64,000 bases of DNA, from positions 222,931 to 286,930 of the forward strand of contig NZ_PZJW01000012.1 of assembly GCF_003206615.1 (NCBI RefSeq), given 5' to 3'. The notes beneath the pieces were generated by a model, which did not search any database, was not told where the DNA came from, and worked only from the letters and a program-made list of their open reading frames with translations. Numbering within the stretch: position 1 is the first letter of the stretch; every line of letters starts with the position of its first letter. A program made the position numbers and the translations under genes. Positions 1 to 8,405 of this stretch are shown here, in pieces. This DNA comes from Salinicola acroporae. GTDB lineage: Bacteria > Pseudomonadota > Gammaproteobacteria > Pseudomonadales > Halomonadaceae.

Positions 1-656
1 AGCAGGATATAGGGCAGCGAGCAGCCCAGCGTGCGCGCTGCGTAGACGTATTCGGCGTCGCGCATCTGCTGGGTGACCGAACGCGACACCACCGCGAAGC
101 GGTCCCACAGCAGCAGGCCCAGCAGCACGATCACCGTGGTCAGGGAGCCGCCGGTCAGCGATGCCAGCGCCAACGCCACCAGCACCACCGGCATCGCCAG
201 ACGGGTGGTGATGATGTAGCTGACGACCGCATCCACGCGGCCACCGAAATAGCCGGCCAGGACACCCAGCGTGGTACCGATGACACCGGAGATCAGCGCG
301 ACCACCAGCCCGATGGTCAACGAGATGCGAGTCCCGAACAGCAGCCGGCTCAAGGTGTCGCGGCCCAGCTTGTCGGTGCCCAGCACATGCGTCCACGAGC
401 CCTTGTCGTGCCACACCGGCGGCACCATCCGGTTGGCGATGTCCTGGTGATAGGGGTCATGCGGGGCCAGCAGCGGCGCGAAGATGGCGATCAACACCGC
501 CAGCGCGACCAACACCAGCCCGATCGCCAGCCCGCGATGGCCGAAGACCCGGCGCGTCACCCGCGACCAGGCCGGGGCCGGCAATGGAATCTCGCCGCCG
601 AAGACAGCGGAACTCGCGGCTGAAGAAGCGCGAGGCGAAACATGGGAAGTCGTCAT
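1..656 (-). CDS. dppC: Dipeptide/oligopeptide ABC transporter permease, DppC type (partial)
   Basis: Inner-membrane permease of a peptide ABC importer, second permease of the operon. The ATG at 656 has GGAG a few bases upstream and follows the stop of dppB by 10 bases. The N-terminal 218 residues are present and the gene runs off the left edge. Visible are a cytoplasmic N-terminus, a first membrane helix (about residues 45-65), the family segment HVLGTDKLGRDTLSRLLFG and the start of the permease core with GTTLGVLAGYFGG and DAEYVYAARTLG, the latter being the coupling-loop region. It forms an operon with dppB and dppA. The substrate (dipeptide, oligopeptide or other cation/peptide) cannot be fixed from the permease alone. 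Confidence 0.9.
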   Translation of the reverse strand, partial: MTTSHVSPRASSAASSAVFGGEIPLPAPAWSRVTRRVFGHRGLAIGLVLVALAVLIAIFAPLLAPHDPYHQDIANRMVPPVWHDKGSWTHVLGTDKLGRDTLSRLLFGTRISLTIGLVVALISGVIGTTLGVLAGYFGGRVDAVVSYIITTRLAMPVVLVALALASLTGGSLTTVIVLLGLLLWDRFAVVSRSVTQQMRDAEYVYAARTLGCSLPYIL

Positions 657-666
657 GTCATGCTCC

Positions 667-1584
667 TCAGCGGGTGCGAATACGGGGATCGAGCGCGGCG
701 TTGGCGACATCCGCCAGCAGCGTCAACACGATGTAGAACAGCGCGATGATCAGCACCACGGCCTGCACCACGGGATAGTCGTTGCGCGAGATCGCATCCC
801 AGGCCAGTTGGCCCAGGCCGTTGAGCGAGAAGACCGATTCGATGACCACCGACCCGCCCAGCATGAAGCCGAGCTCCACCGCGGCCAGTGCCACCACCGG
901 GATCACCGCGTTGCGCAGCGCATGCTTGAAGATCACCGAACCGCCGCGCAGCCCCTTGGCCCGCGCCGTGCGGATATAGTCGGACTCGAGCACCTCGAGC
1001 ATGCCGGTCCGGGTCAGGCGCATCATCGCGGGCGTGGCGTAATAGCCAAGGGCGATCGCCGGTAGCACGAAATGCTGCCAGCCGTCGCTACCGGCGGCCG
1101 GCAGCCACTGTAGCGTCACCGCGAAGATCACGATCAGCGTCAGACCGAACCAGAAACTCGGCATCGCCTGCCCTACCACGGCGAACAGCAACGACAGCCG
1201 ATCGATCCAGGTATCTCGCTTTAGCGCCGCCAGGACGCCGAGCGGAATCGAGATAGCGACCGCCAGCGCCAGCGCGAGGCCGCCCAGCGTCAACGTGATC
1301 GGCATGCGATCGACGATCAGGTCGACCACCGTGCTCTGGTAGTAATAGGAACGGCCGAAGTCGAAGGTCAGCGCGCCACCCAGCCAGTCCAGGTACTGGC
1401 TGACGATGGGCCGATCGAGCCCGTAATCGACGCGGATTCGCTCGACCTGCTCGGCGGTGGCCTCTGGTCCGGCGATCGATGTGGCCAGATCGCCGGAGAG
1501 ATGCAGCAGCATGAAGCTGACGATCGAGATAGTGAGTGCCACGCTGATCGCGACCAAAACCCGGCGGATGATGAAAGTGCCCAT
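667..1584 (-). CDS. dppB: Dipeptide/oligopeptide ABC transporter permease, DppB type
   Basis: First permease of the peptide ABC importer, 305 residues, usual length. It starts with the family N-terminus MGTFIIRRVLVAISVALTIS, a membrane helix, then LSGDLATSIAGPEATAEQ and YGLDRP, all typical of DppB/OppB. Further helices follow, and the coupling-loop sequence DYIRTARAKGLRG lies around residue 205. The C-terminus ALDPRIRTR is also typical. The start ATG at 1584 is preceded by a strong GAGGAGG ribosome site. Upstream is dppA (76-base gap) and downstream dppC (10-base gap), so the three are one transcript. Confidence 0.95.
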   Translation of the reverse strand: MGTFIIRRVLVAISVALTISIVSFMLLHLSGDLATSIAGPEATAEQVERIRVDYGLDRPIVSQYLDWLGGALTFDFGRSYYYQSTVVDLIVDRMPITLTLGGLALALAVAISIPLGVLAALKRDTWIDRLSLLFAVVGQAMPSFWFGLTLIVIFAVTLQWLPAAGSDGWQHFVLPAIALGYYATPAMMRLTRTGMLEVLESDYIRTARAKGLRGGSVIFKHALRNAVIPVVALAAVELGFMLGGSVVIESVFSLNGLGQLAWDAISRNDYPVVQAVVLIIALFYIVLTLLADVANAALDPRIRTR

Positions 1585-1660
1585 GGTACCTCCTCACGCT
1601 GCGCGGCCTCGTCTTGCCAGACACGGGGCCGCGCAGGCGGTTAGCGGATGTCGGAAAGCG

Positions 1661-3181
1661 TCACTTCCAGCTGGCCTCGGCAAAGCGCGGCAGCTCATCC
1701 GGGTAGGGCGTGAAATTCAGGTCGGCGGTATAGGCGTAGTAGGTGGAGTAGGAAAACAGCGGCGCCCAGTAGGCCTGCTCGGAAATCCGCTGCAGCGCCT
1801 TGCGATAATTGTCCTTGCGGACGTCTGGGTCGACCGAGGTGTCGGCGGTGTGCAGCCACTGCTGGACCTGCTCGTCCTGCCAGTGGTCGTCGGCGCCGCC
1901 ACCGAAGTAGACGCTGGTGATCGCGGAAACGTCGTTGACCGAGTAGGAGCCCCAGGTCTTGAACGACATGTCGGTGTTGCCCCCGCGCTGCTGCTCCAGC
2001 AGTGCCGGCGAGGTCATGAAGCGCAGATTGGCGCGAATGCCGACATTGCGCAGATCGCCGATCATCGCCTCGGCGTAGTCCCGCTCGCGATAGGCGTAGA
2101 GGTTCAGCTCGAAGCCATCGCCATAGCCGGCGTCCGCCAGTAGCTGGCGCGCCTTGTCGGGGTCGTAGTCGTACTTGACGACATCCTGGGTCTCGCAGCC
2201 GAACTGGGCCGGGAAGCAGGGAGCATAAAGCGGACGACTGCCGCCCCGCACCAGGTTGTCGGCCATGCCCTGGCGATTGATCGCGTGATTGATCGCCTGG
2301 CGAACCTCGAGATGGCTCAGTGGCGAGCTCTCGCGCCTGGCCGCATCGAAGGAGAGGTAGCCGACCCGCATGGTCTCGCCGCTGTCCACGGTCAGGTTGG
2401 GCATGGCCTCCATCTGCTCGGCCTGGTCTGCCGGGACTCGCCAGATCCAATCGACCTGGCCGGTCATCAGTTGCGCCACGCGGGAGTCCTGATCGGGAAT
2501 CACCTTGAACTCGAGCTTGCCGATCTGGGGCTGGCCGACCGGGCTATCGGCGAAGTAGTTGTCGTTGCGGACCATCTTGACGCCTTCCCCCGGCGTCACT
2601 TCGGTAATCCGGTAGGGGCCGGTGCCGATGGGCTGCCTGCTGAACCCCTCGAGGCCCATCTGCTGAAAATACTGATCCGGGAACACCGGAAGCGGCCCGG
2701 AAAGATACTCCAGCGCCGCCGGGAAAGGGCCGTTGAGATGGAAGCGGACATGGGTGTCGTCGATCTTCTCGACGCTCTCGATCCAGTCGGTGTTCTGACG
2801 CGTGACCACCTTGGAGTCCGGCGATACCACGTAGTTGAAAGTGAAGACCACGTCATCGGCATTGAACGGCTCGCCGTTCTGGAACTCGACGCCCTGCCGC
2901 AGCGTCATCTCCAGGGTGGTGTCATCGACCCAGTGCCATTCGGTGGCGAGCATCGGCTCGTAGTCGTTGGTCTCCGGGTTGCGGTAGATCAGCGTATCCC
3001 AGGCCAGGTGCGAGATGATCACCCCCTCCCGCAGGTTGTTGTGATACGGGCTGATGTTCTCGGGTTCGCTGTCGGAAGCGTAGACCAGGGTATCGTTGGC
3101 CTTGTTGGCCAGCGCCGGTAGCGACAGGCAGCACAGCGCCGTGCCGGCCACGATGTGGCGAAGCGTCAGGTTGGAGCGCAT
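1661..3181 (-). CDS. dppA: Periplasmic peptide-binding protein of ABC importer, DppA/OppA type
   Basis: Solute-binding protein (SBP family 5), 506 residues, which delivers substrate to DppB/DppC in the periplasm. I chose the ATG at 3181 because it has GAGGT eight bases upstream and begins a clean signal peptide (MRSNLTLRHIVAGTALCCLS, cleavage after ALA near residue 25). The longer open frame would overlap the divergent LysR gene. The mature protein starts with NDTLVYASDSEPENISPYHN and contains TEWHWVDDTTLEMTLRQGVEF and FNADDVVFTF, hallmark motifs of the family. First gene of the dppA-B-C operon, probably controlled by the divergent LysR protein. Confidence 0.93.
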   Translation of the reverse strand: MRSNLTLRHIVAGTALCCLSLPALANKANDTLVYASDSEPENISPYHNNLREGVIISHLAWDTLIYRNPETNDYEPMLATEWHWVDDTTLEMTLRQGVEFQNGEPFNADDVVFTFNYVVSPDSKVVTRQNTDWIESVEKIDDTHVRFHLNGPFPAALEYLSGPLPVFPDQYFQQMGLEGFSRQPIGTGPYRITEVTPGEGVKMVRNDNYFADSPVGQPQIGKLEFKVIPDQDSRVAQLMTGQVDWIWRVPADQAEQMEAMPNLTVDSGETMRVGYLSFDAARRESSPLSHLEVRQAINHAINRQGMADNLVRGGSRPLYAPCFPAQFGCETQDVVKYDYDPDKARQLLADAGYGDGFELNLYAYRERDYAEAMIGDLRNVGIRANLRFMTSPALLEQQRGGNTDMSFKTWGSYSVNDVSAITSVYFGGGADDHWQDEQVQQWLHTADTSVDPDVRKDNYRKALQRISEQAYWAPLFSYSTYYAYTADLNFTPYPDELPRFAEASWK

Positions 3182-3357
3182 TTCGACCTCATTGTTGTGT
3201 TGTTGGCTGAGAGCGTGTTGCTGGAGCACCCGCCGTGCCGCTGGCGGTGTCGTGGCGGCGATCGGATCTTGTTGTGCAACCCCTTCGGCCGATGCCGTTT
3301 CCCTCGAAGCTATCGAACGCCCACCCATGCCACAAGTACAATGTTTAGAACCAACCA

Positions 3358-3372
3358 TTGCCATTTCGGCAA
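3358..3372. promoter_or_regulatory. Candidate LysR-type operator (TTGCC-N5-GGCAA)
   Basis: A perfect 5-5-5 inverted repeat, TTGCCATTTCGGCAA, lies in the 247-base space between dppA and the divergent lysR gene. It contains the T-N11-A pattern (T3359 to A3371) expected for a LysR-family binding site, and sits 57 bases before the lysR start codon. That position suits autoregulation together with activation of dppA. Inference from pattern and position only. Confidence 0.5.
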
Positions 3373-3428
3373 AGGTTAATAAAAACAACATCAACCACAG
3401 TGCCGTGGAGAAGATCGGGGAGAGCACA

Positions 3429-4349
3429 ATGGCAATGAACAGTCGCGCCCTTCAGGAAACTGCGCTTCGCTACTTCCTGGCGGTGGTGAAAAATGGCTCG
3501 ATCAGCGCGGCGTCGCTCAAGCTGAACGTCGCGGCCTCGGCGATCAGCCGTCAGATCGCCCGGCTCGAGACCGAGCTCGACACCCAGCTGTTCGAGCGCC
3601 GCGCCAGGGGGATGGTGCCCAGCGCCGCCGGCGAACTGCTCGCCGCCCATGCCAGACGCATGCAACTGGAAACCGACCGAATTGCCAGCGAGATTCAGGC
3701 CTTGCAGGGGCTCGAGCGCGGCACGGTGCGCCTGGCCAGCTCGGAGGGGTTCGCGGTGGATTTCATTCCCTTGGCGATCGCCCGATTCCGGCGCCACTAC
3801 CAGGGCATCCAGTTTCGGCTCAGCGTCAGTTCACCGGCCGAAGTGACACGCCGGGTACGCGAGGGAGAGGTGGATATCGGGCTGACGTTCAGCCTGGCGC
3901 CGGAGCGCGACATTCAGGTGGAATCGCGTCAGCGATCGCGGATTCAGGCGCTGATGGCCCACGATCACCCGCTGGCCGGCCGACGCGAGGTGAAGCTGTC
4001 ACAGCTGCAGCCCCACCCTATCGCCCTGCCACCCCCGGAGACCACGCTGCGCCAGCTGTTCGACATCTGCTGCAGCCAGCAGAACCTGATCTTCGAGTCC
4101 GTCTTCACCAGCAACTACACCGAGGCGCTGGTCAACTTCGCCATGCTGGGTGGCGGGATCGCCCTGGCCGGCGAGATCTCGATTCGCCATCGGCTTCTCC
4201 AAGATCGGCTGGTCGCGGTGCCGATCCGCGATACCGGCATGGACGCACGCCACGTCGAACTGCAGACGCTCGCCAATCGCACCCTGCCGGCGGCCACCGG
4301 GGCATTCGTCGAGCATCTCAAGGGGATGATGGAAGCCAGCGGGCCGTAA
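3429..4349 (+). CDS. LysR-family transcriptional regulator of the dpp-type operon
   Basis: DNA-binding regulator of 306 residues. The N-terminal winged helix-turn-helix is clear (residues about 8-66: RYFLAVVKNGSISAASLKLN, ASAISRQIARLETELDTQLFER). The rest is a periplasmic-binding-fold effector domain (about 95-300). The start ATG at 3429 has GGGGAGAG upstream. It is transcribed away from dppA and most likely senses a molecule imported or metabolised through that transporter. It ends 6 bases from the convergent SEC-C gene with no visible terminator between them. Confidence 0.9.
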   Translation: MAMNSRALQETALRYFLAVVKNGSISAASLKLNVAASAISRQIARLETELDTQLFERRARGMVPSAAGELLAAHARRMQLETDRIASEIQALQGLERGTVRLASSEGFAVDFIPLAIARFRRHYQGIQFRLSVSSPAEVTRRVREGEVDIGLTFSLAPERDIQVESRQRSRIQALMAHDHPLAGRREVKLSQLQPHPIALPPPETTLRQLFDICCSQQNLIFESVFTSNYTEALVNFAMLGGGIALAGEISIRHRLLQDRLVAVPIRDTGMDARHVELQTLANRTLPAATGAFVEHLKGMMEASGP

Positions 4350-4355
4350 CGATTC

Positions 4356-4502
4356 TCAGCCGGCGTGGCACTTCTTGAACTTCTTGCCGCTGCCGCAGGG
4401 GCAAGGGTCGTTACGTCCGATATCCTTCATGGCGTTACGCACCGGCGCCTGCGCTTCGTGGTGGTGCTGGCAATGCGGGCCGTGGACGTGTGGCTGGGTC
4501 AT
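4356..4502 (-). CDS. Small SEC-C motif zinc-binding protein
   Basis: A 48-residue protein ending in [18 protein letters not shown], the SEC-C zinc-binding motif (C-x-C-x8-C-H) found at the C-terminus of SecA and in many small stand-alone proteins. The N-terminal part is His-rich ([14 protein letters not shown]), which could add metal binding. I prefer the ATG at 4502 because translation then begins [11 protein letters not shown]; an upstream in-frame codon would add an unrelated 23-residue tail. The function of stand-alone SEC-C proteins is unknown. Confidence 0.8.
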   Translation of the reverse strand: MTQPHVHGPHCQHHHEAQAPVRNAMKDIGRNDPCPCGSGKKFKKCHAG

Positions 4503-4575
4503 GGGACGATACCGTGTCGAAGGGAGGATAACCGAGGCGCGATTATCCTCCAGAGTCACGCCTTGTGCCACGCCG

Positions 4576-5601
4576 TCAGTCGCGGCGCTGCATCTCCTTC
4601 ACCGCGATGTCGCCATCGAGCACGATCGGCTCGTCATCGAGAAACAGGCTGCAGTTGCGCATCGGAATGTCGAGATGGCAGGCGGTGTCGTTACTGCCGC
4701 CCAGCTCGTTGTTGGGACCGGTCGAGAACATGACGTTACCGTAGAACGAACGCAGCTCCATCCCCATGCCTCCGGGGAACTGGGTCAGTCCGTGCCAGTC
4801 GGCGCGATGATCCAGGCCCCAGCCGACATGCGACATGCCGAGCCCGCGAGGATCCTTGAAGGTACCCATGTAGGACTTGATCAGCTCGGCATCCAGCCCA
4901 CCACGAATATCGGTGATGAAGCCCTTCTCGATGGTGTAGGTCACCGGTTCGCGCACGTAGGTGTTGAACGGTAGCAGCACATCGCCCGGCGCCAGCACGA
5001 TCTGGCCGTCGACCCCGTCGTCGGCACCACCGGTGAACACGAACGCCGCCGGCCAGTGATCCCAGCGCCCGGGCTCGTCGGTAAAGCCGTACTCACTCAT
5101 GGTCGGATAGACGCCGAGGCGATAGGTGACATCGGTGCCGTGCGGGCTGGTAATCCGCATCGTGCTCGCCTTGGCGAGCAGCTCGGCCCCGACCTCGACC
5201 CGCTCGCGCAGCTCCTGGGTCGGCATCAACTTGGCGAGTAACGGTGCTGGCTCGACGGCGGTCAGAACCCGCGCGCCCGCCGCCTGGATCGCCATCTGTT
5301 CATCGCTGAACAGCAGGAAGATCAGATCGACGACCATATCGGCCTGCTTGAGCGCTTCCACCGCTTCCGGGTTGGAGGCCAGCCCCGTTTCGCCGACGGC
5401 CCAGGCGCCGCTGCCCGGCATCGGGGCCGGCAGGCGCATGTGATACATCCGCGCGCCGAGACGCTGCCCCGCGGCGAGGAAGGCATCTGCGTAATCCAAC
5501 CGCTCCTGGCCCTGGGACAACACCACGACCTTTTCACCCTCGTGAACGCCGCTGAGCGTCAACTGCTGCAGACACATCTCGATCAGTACATGCTGTTCCA
5601 T
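4576..5601 (-). CDS. NicX-family dioxygenase (2,5-dihydroxypyridine 5,6-dioxygenase-like, M29 fold)
   Basis: 341 residues with close similarity along its length to NicX of Pseudomonas putida, the Fe(II) enzyme that opens the ring of 2,5-dihydroxypyridine in nicotinate breakdown. The fold derives from M29 aminopeptidases. Matching landmarks are [26 protein letters not shown] after [24 protein letters not shown] and [10 protein letters not shown]. The NicX iron ligands correspond to H258, H309 and D311 here, all kept. No other nic gene is visible, so the substrate could be another hydroxylated N-heterocycle or ring. A cupin gene lies upstream on the same strand. Confidence 0.8.
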   Translation of the reverse strand: MEQHVLIEMCLQQLTLSGVHEGEKVVVLSQGQERLDYADAFLAAGQRLGARMYHMRLPAPMPGSGAWAVGETGLASNPEAVEALKQADMVVDLIFLLFSDEQMAIQAAGARVLTAVEPAPLLAKLMPTQELRERVEVGAELLAKASTMRITSPHGTDVTYRLGVYPTMSEYGFTDEPGRWDHWPAAFVFTGGADDGVDGQIVLAPGDVLLPFNTYVREPVTYTIEKGFITDIRGGLDAELIKSYMGTFKDPRGLGMSHVGWGLDHRADWHGLTQFPGGMGMELRSFYGNVMFSTGPNNELGGSNDTACHLDIPMRNCSLFLDDEPIVLDGDIAVKEMQRRD

Positions 5602-5855
5602 GATGCGCTAAACCTCCGAAATAGACGGTGTACGCCAGAACACGATCATCCCACTCGTGACCAACCTTTTTTGTATTGCCGCCCTGACGAGGATAGCGCG
5701 ATCCTCGGAAAACCTAAATAGGGTGTCTACGCCATAATTGAACGATCTATCTCGAAGCGCTGCCGGGAATGACGCCGATCTGGCACGCCCCCCAAGACGC
5801 CCGCTGAACAGAGCGAGTGACAGCAAGGCAATGGCAATGGAGTCGGGGGCTGGGC

Positions 5856-6146
5856 TTACTTGATTTCGATCTCGATGAACACGAATTCGAAATCGTTGGC
5901 GTTGACCACGTTGTGTTCGACGCCCTTGTCCCGGTAGTAGGAGACACCGGTTTCCAGGGTCGAGAAGGTGTGGCCGTCCAGCGTCTCGAGTTCGAGCTTG
6001 CCGGTGGTCCGCGGCACCACGACGTAGTCGCGATCATGGGCGTGCCAGCCCGTCTCGGCGCCAGGCGGGAATCGCCACTCGGTCACCACGACACGGTCAT
6101 TGTCGATCTGTACGGTTGGCTGGGCCTGGGGGCGCGAAGCGCTCAT
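5856..6146 (-). CDS. Small single-domain cupin protein
   Basis: 96 residues with one cupin barrel. Motif 1 reads PGAETGWHAHDRDYVVVPRTTG (two His of the metal site visible as HAH) and motif 2 is around DKGVEHNVVNAN. Start ATG at 6146 has a GGAG site. It lies between a glycerophosphodiesterase gene (72 bases upstream) and the NicX-family gene (254 bases downstream), all on the same strand, so co-transcription is possible. The exact reaction or ligand cannot be told; small cupins of this kind often accompany catabolic oxygenases. Confidence 0.8.
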   Translation of the reverse strand: MSASRPQAQPTVQIDNDRVVVTEWRFPPGAETGWHAHDRDYVVVPRTTGKLELETLDGHTFSTLETGVSYYRDKGVEHNVVNANDFEFVFIEIEIK

Positions 6147-6218
6147 GCAGCAACTCCTCTGTCGAAATCGGGGGCCTGGACGGGCATCGGCGCGATCTCG
6201 CCGATGCCCGAGGGGGTG

Positions 6219-7370
6219 TCAGTAGCCGTGGCGCTCGAGGATCGCTTCCTGGTCCTGCGCCGGGTGGCCGTAGAATGTCAGCAGCTGTTCTGCCCGGTTG
6301 GTGAAGAAGCCATCGACGCCGCGCTGCCGGTAGCGCTCGAAGTCGGCCGGCTCGTCGACCGTGTAGAGATGCACCAGCATGCCGTCGTCGTGGGCCATGC
6401 CGATCATCCATGGCTCGGCCAGTTCCATGTAGCTGAACTGGCTACTGAATTTGCCATCATGCTCGGTCTGGACCGCCGACGGGCCGATCCCGACAGCACC
6501 ATGATCCTTGGCGAAGTCGAGCCAGGTCCGGAAGGCTTCCGGCGAGGCCACCTGCTGGCGCGCGTAGTAGTCGGCCTTGCTCTCGCCCTCACCCTGCGGC
6601 TCGCTCGGCGCGGCCTCGATGCCGCCCTCGCCCAGCCACAGCAGCAACACCTGCGGCACCTCCGGCATGGTCTGTTCCAGCGCTTCGAGGCTGGCCTTGG
6701 AGAAGGTCTGCATGACCAGGCGTCCAGGGCCGTCGCCCACCCTTACCGCCCCGCCCTCCGCGGCCGGCCGAGTCTTGGCGGCGTCACCCAGCCAGCCACG
6801 CGCCTCGAGCTTGTCGCGCAGGTCCTGCTCGATCCCCGGGAACTGTTCGGGCACCTTGGTCTCGATATAGAGCCCCGGATGGTTGTCGCCGTTCTCGGCG
6901 ATGTCGATCACCTCGTCCAGGGTCAGGATCTCGAGCCCGGAGTAGCTGTCGCGGGCGCGCTCCGGATAGCTCGCGTTGAACCAGCTGCCGGCGTCGAGCT
7001 GCTTGAGCTCATCCAGCGTGAAGCTCGACACCGGCGCGTCGGCCCGGTCGGGGAACACCTCGGCCACGTCGGTATTGCGGCCCAGGGTATTGTCATGGAC
7101 GGCCACCAGGACGCCGTCCTTGGTACGCTGCAGGTCCAGCTCCAGATAGTCGACCCCGAGATCCCGTGCCAGGAGATAGGCGGGCCGGGTCGATTCCGGC
7201 GCCTGATAGGACGCGCCGCGATGAGCGATCACCGCATCGCAGGGTATCGGGATCTTGGTGCAAAGCGTCGAACCTTGGGGGGTCGCCCCGTCGTCGGCCT
7301 GGGCGGCCGCGAACGGCAGCATCAGGCTCAAGCCGCAGATCCGCAGCCAGTGTCGCTTCGCCTTGATCAT
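6219..7370 (-). CDS. glpQ: Periplasmic glycerophosphodiester phosphodiesterase, GlpQ type
   Basis: 383 residues. It hydrolyses glycerophosphodiesters to glycerol-3-phosphate and an alcohol in the periplasm. A signal peptide is clear (residues 1-26, ending FAAAQADD). The catalytic landmarks of the family are present: AHRGASYQAPESTRPAY (acid/base His and Arg), DYLELDLQRTKDG (metal-binding Glu and Asp) and VAVHDNTLGRNT (second His). The length and the insertions around residues 200-300 match the periplasmic GlpQ class rather than cytosolic UgpQ. Start chosen at the ATG at 7370 (GGAGACGACG upstream). Confidence 0.9.
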   Translation of the reverse strand: MIKAKRHWLRICGLSLMLPFAAAQADDGATPQGSTLCTKIPIPCDAVIAHRGASYQAPESTRPAYLLARDLGVDYLELDLQRTKDGVLVAVHDNTLGRNTDVAEVFPDRADAPVSSFTLDELKQLDAGSWFNASYPERARDSYSGLEILTLDEVIDIAENGDNHPGLYIETKVPEQFPGIEQDLRDKLEARGWLGDAAKTRPAAEGGAVRVGDGPGRLVMQTFSKASLEALEQTMPEVPQVLLLWLGEGGIEAAPSEPQGEGESKADYYARQQVASPEAFRTWLDFAKDHGAVGIGPSAVQTEHDGKFSSQFSYMELAEPWMIGMAHDDGMLVHLYTVDEPADFERYRQRGVDGFFTNRAEQLLTFYGHPAQDQEAILERHGY

Positions 7371-7572
7371 CGTCGTCTCCTCGGAGGTTGTCGGGGTGCT
7401 GCAGGGAACGCTCCAGCGCTGGCCAAGGAAACACTGCATCAATGACTGCGCGGGCAAATCACGTCGTTGTGCGGTGCCGGGGCCGGAATCCTCACCTATC
7501 CCCATGGGCTCCGGTTCCTGTGCTCCGTACGCCTCGTGCTTTACGTCGCTCGCCAATTTATTCCGCGTTTCC

Positions 7573-8253
7573 CTAGCGCATGATCTCCACGTTATGCCGC
7601 GTGGCGGCCATCAACTCGCCGAAAGCGGCCACCGCCGCTTCGACATCGCGCCGGCGCATCGCCGCCAACAGCGTCAGGTGGTGCGGAAAACTGGCATCGA
7701 AGACCTGGTTTCTGTCCTGGGGCGTCTGCCACGAGACGTAGAGTTCGGAGTGAATCGAGCGTATCAGCTCGACCAGTACCTGATTGTGACTGGCGCGATA
7801 GATGGCAAGGTGGAACGCCGAGTCCGCCTCGTGGACCCGCAGGAAATCGTCGGCGGCGCGAGCGACCTGGTAGTCCGACAGAAACTGCTCCATCTCGTCG
7901 AGCTGAGCCTCGCTGGCATGCCGGGTGGCCAGCGCGATGGCCTTCTCCTCCAGCACCAGGCGCACATCCAGCATCTCCAGCAGGTGGCGCCGCGCATCCG
8001 TCACGTGCAGTCGCGAGAACAGGCGGAAGGTCTGCTGGTCGCTGACGTAGATCCCCTTGCCGTTGACGACCTGGATCACGCCCTCGGCCTCGAGCCGCTT
8101 CAGCCCCTCCCGCAGCGTGGAGCGCCCCACCCGCAGGCGCTGCATCCATTCGGCCACCGATGGCAGTCGATCCCCGGCCGACAGCCGTTGTTCGGCGATA
8201 TAGCTGCCGATCTCGCCGGCCACCGTGTCAGATAAGTAGAGTCTTTTCATCAC
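7573..8253 (-). CDS. GntR-family (FadR/FCD subfamily) transcriptional regulator
   Basis: 226 residues: N-terminal winged helix (about 8-72, with LPSVAEWMQRLRVGRSTLRE and LKRLEAEGVI) and an all-helical FCD ligand domain (about 85-220, containing the metal-site pattern D-x3-H seen as EADSAFHLAIYRASHN and later HHLTLL). It is transcribed away from the metC-like and nhaC-like genes and probably represses them until an effector binds. ATG at 8253 or the next codon at 8250. Confidence 0.9.
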   Translation of the reverse strand: MMKRLYLSDTVAGEIGSYIAEQRLSAGDRLPSVAEWMQRLRVGRSTLREGLKRLEAEGVIQVVNGKGIYVSDQQTFRLFSRLHVTDARRHLLEMLDVRLVLEEKAIALATRHASEAQLDEMEQFLSDYQVARAADDFLRVHEADSAFHLAIYRASHNQVLVELIRSIHSELYVSWQTPQDRNQVFDASFPHHLTLLAAMRRRDVEAAVAAFGELMAATRHNVEIMR

Positions 8254-8313
8254 TGTCCCGCTGATGCCGCTGGGCGGCCGTAGGCAAAAACGGTAACCAC
8301 AAACCCGCTTAGG

Positions 8314-8355
8314 TTCAATTGAAGCGCCAGTCGCCCTGTGATAATCCTACCTATC
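8314..8355. promoter_or_regulatory. Candidate GntR operator/promoter region between gntR and metC-like gene
   Basis: The 152-base divergent space holds the 10-base palindrome TTCAATTGAA (8314-8323), followed by TGATAATCC with a -10-like GATAAT (8340-8345). TTGAAG at 8319 could act as a -35 element with a short 15-base spacer, so the palindrome would cover it. A looser inverted repeat, GATA-N8-TATC, lies at 8340-8355. Pattern only; the true operator could be either. Confidence 0.3.
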
Positions 8356-8405
8356 AGACAGGCTGACACCATGACACTTCCCGCTCACCCACCCTGGCGA
8401 TTTTG

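Noticed and set aside
1661..3427. Longer 588-residue form of the peptide-binding protein
   Set aside because: The extension would bury the signal peptide and cover the divergent LysR promoter; ATG 3181 has a ribosome site and a proper signal sequence.
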